A stretch of DNA of 64,000 bases, taken from Brevibacillus reuszeri. Lineage in GTDB: Bacteria > Bacillota > Bacilli > Brevibacillales > Brevibacillaceae. Positions 63,831 to 64,000 of the stretch are shown one piece after another. How positions within the stretch are numbered: the first letter of the stretch is position 1; the number at the start of each line of letters is the position of its first letter. The stretch lies in NCBI RefSeq assembly GCF_002897295.1, contig NZ_BEXF01000002.1:62001-126000 (forward strand), in the 5' to 3' direction. The notes beneath the pieces were generated by a model. The model did no database searches. It worked only from the letters and a program-made list of their open reading frames with translations, and was not told the origin of the DNA. The position numbers were made by a program, and so were the translations under genes.

Positions 63831-64000
63831 TTATCGTTTTACAGGTTGTTGGGCGACACTTCTAACTGCAGTGGCAAATGCATCTGCCGCTGCTGTGCAA
63901 GCAGACTGGCTACCCGTTAAAAGCGCTCCCCCGAAGTTGGTTTCTGTAGGCGGTCCAAAAAACTGCATCATTTGTACGTCTGCTGCCTTGAGAGCTGCAT
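63831..64000 (-). CDS. eutL: microcompartment shell protein EutL, partial (C-terminal end)
   Basis: The last 55 codons of a gene running off the right edge. The translation holds MMQFFGPPTETNFGGALL and GSQSACTAAADAFATAV, which are typical of the C-terminus of EutL, a tandem-BMC trimer with a gated pore. It ends 35 bases before the next shell gene. Confidence 0.88.
   Translation of the reverse strand, partial: AALKAADVQMMQFFGPPTETNFGGALLTGSQSACTAAADAFATAVRSVAQQPVKR

Noticed and set aside
51716..64000. Cobalamin riboswitch within the eut locus
   Set aside because: No B12-box-like block was found in the few intergenic gaps; one could lie right of the window.
1..64000. tRNA, rRNA, CRISPR, insertion sequences or prophage
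   Set aside because: No cloverleaf gene, regular spaced repeats, transposase, integrase or phage structural gene was seen in reading the window.

Overview
The window looks like the chromosome of a Gram-positive, Bacillales-type bacterium, most probably Brevibacillus or a close relative in Paenibacillaceae. This is inferred from strong AGGAGG-type ribosome sites, frequent TTG/GTG starts, lipoprotein signals, Rho-independent terminators after most units, Bacillus-type riboswitches (SAM-I, guanine, c-di-GMP-I), GlpP antitermination and a Firmicute-type eut locus with EutV/EutW. I saw no rRNA, tRNA, CRISPR array, IS element or prophage. It reads as ordinary chromosome rich in transport and catabolic operons.

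Layout. 1-3325 (minus): an ECF transporter (S component, two ATPases, EcfT) and a truncated alpha/beta hydrolase. 3418-3776: a repeat cluster of two direct copies and one inverted copy. 3924-7748 (minus): APC permease, glutaminyl-tRNA synthetase and a SET-domain protein. 7921-13092 (plus): MBL-fold hydrolase, a secreted gamma-glutamyltransferase behind a c-di-GMP-I riboswitch, and a chemoreceptor. 13163-19395 (minus): a glycerol-phosphate operon in transcription order glpP, HAD phosphatase, ugpC, ugpA, ugpE, ugpB, glycerophosphodiesterase, preceded by a long terminator hairpin that is the likely GlpP target. 19688-21792 (plus): SulP transporter and an ArsR-type regulator.

21840-27884 (minus) is a six-gene operon behind a SAM-I riboswitch: BMP-type nucleoside-binding lipoprotein, double ATPase, two permeases, a sulfite-oxidase-like molybdopterin protein and a nucleoside phosphorylase. 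It suggests uptake and salvage of a SAM-derived (possibly sulfur-containing) nucleoside. 28285-31207 holds a membrane chemoreceptor, a DUF3298-like protein and a MarR regulator. 31291-32724 (minus) is an FAD-dependent dehydrogenase behind a guanine-type riboswitch. 33159-35653 (plus) pairs a D-threonine-aldolase/alanine-racemase-like enzyme with a sugar-lactone oxidase. 35715-40778 is an arginine-type module: permease, dimethylargininase, IclR regulator and RocB-like peptidase. 40925-44118: OsmC protein, then an AraC regulator fused to a siderophore-binding domain beside a homologous siderophore-binding lipoprotein with a Fur box. 44211-46761: divergent purine permease and Rieske oxygenase with PurR-like boxes between them. 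46853-51670: cardiolipin synthase, M29-like aminopeptidase, secreted HAD phosphatase and a PNPOx-like protein.

51716-64000 (minus) is an ethanolamine-utilisation microcompartment locus in transcription order eutL (cut by the window end), an extended BMC shell protein, eutE, eutM, a pduL-type eutD, an unnamed putative cargo protein, eutN, eutS, eutP, eutW, eutV, eutA, eutB, eutC, mdh. A terminator overlapped by an ANTAR-type hairpin lies between eutV and eutA, so the two-component system encoded just upstream probably controls read-through into the ammonia-lyase genes. No eutH, eutT, eutQ or eutG is visible inside the window.
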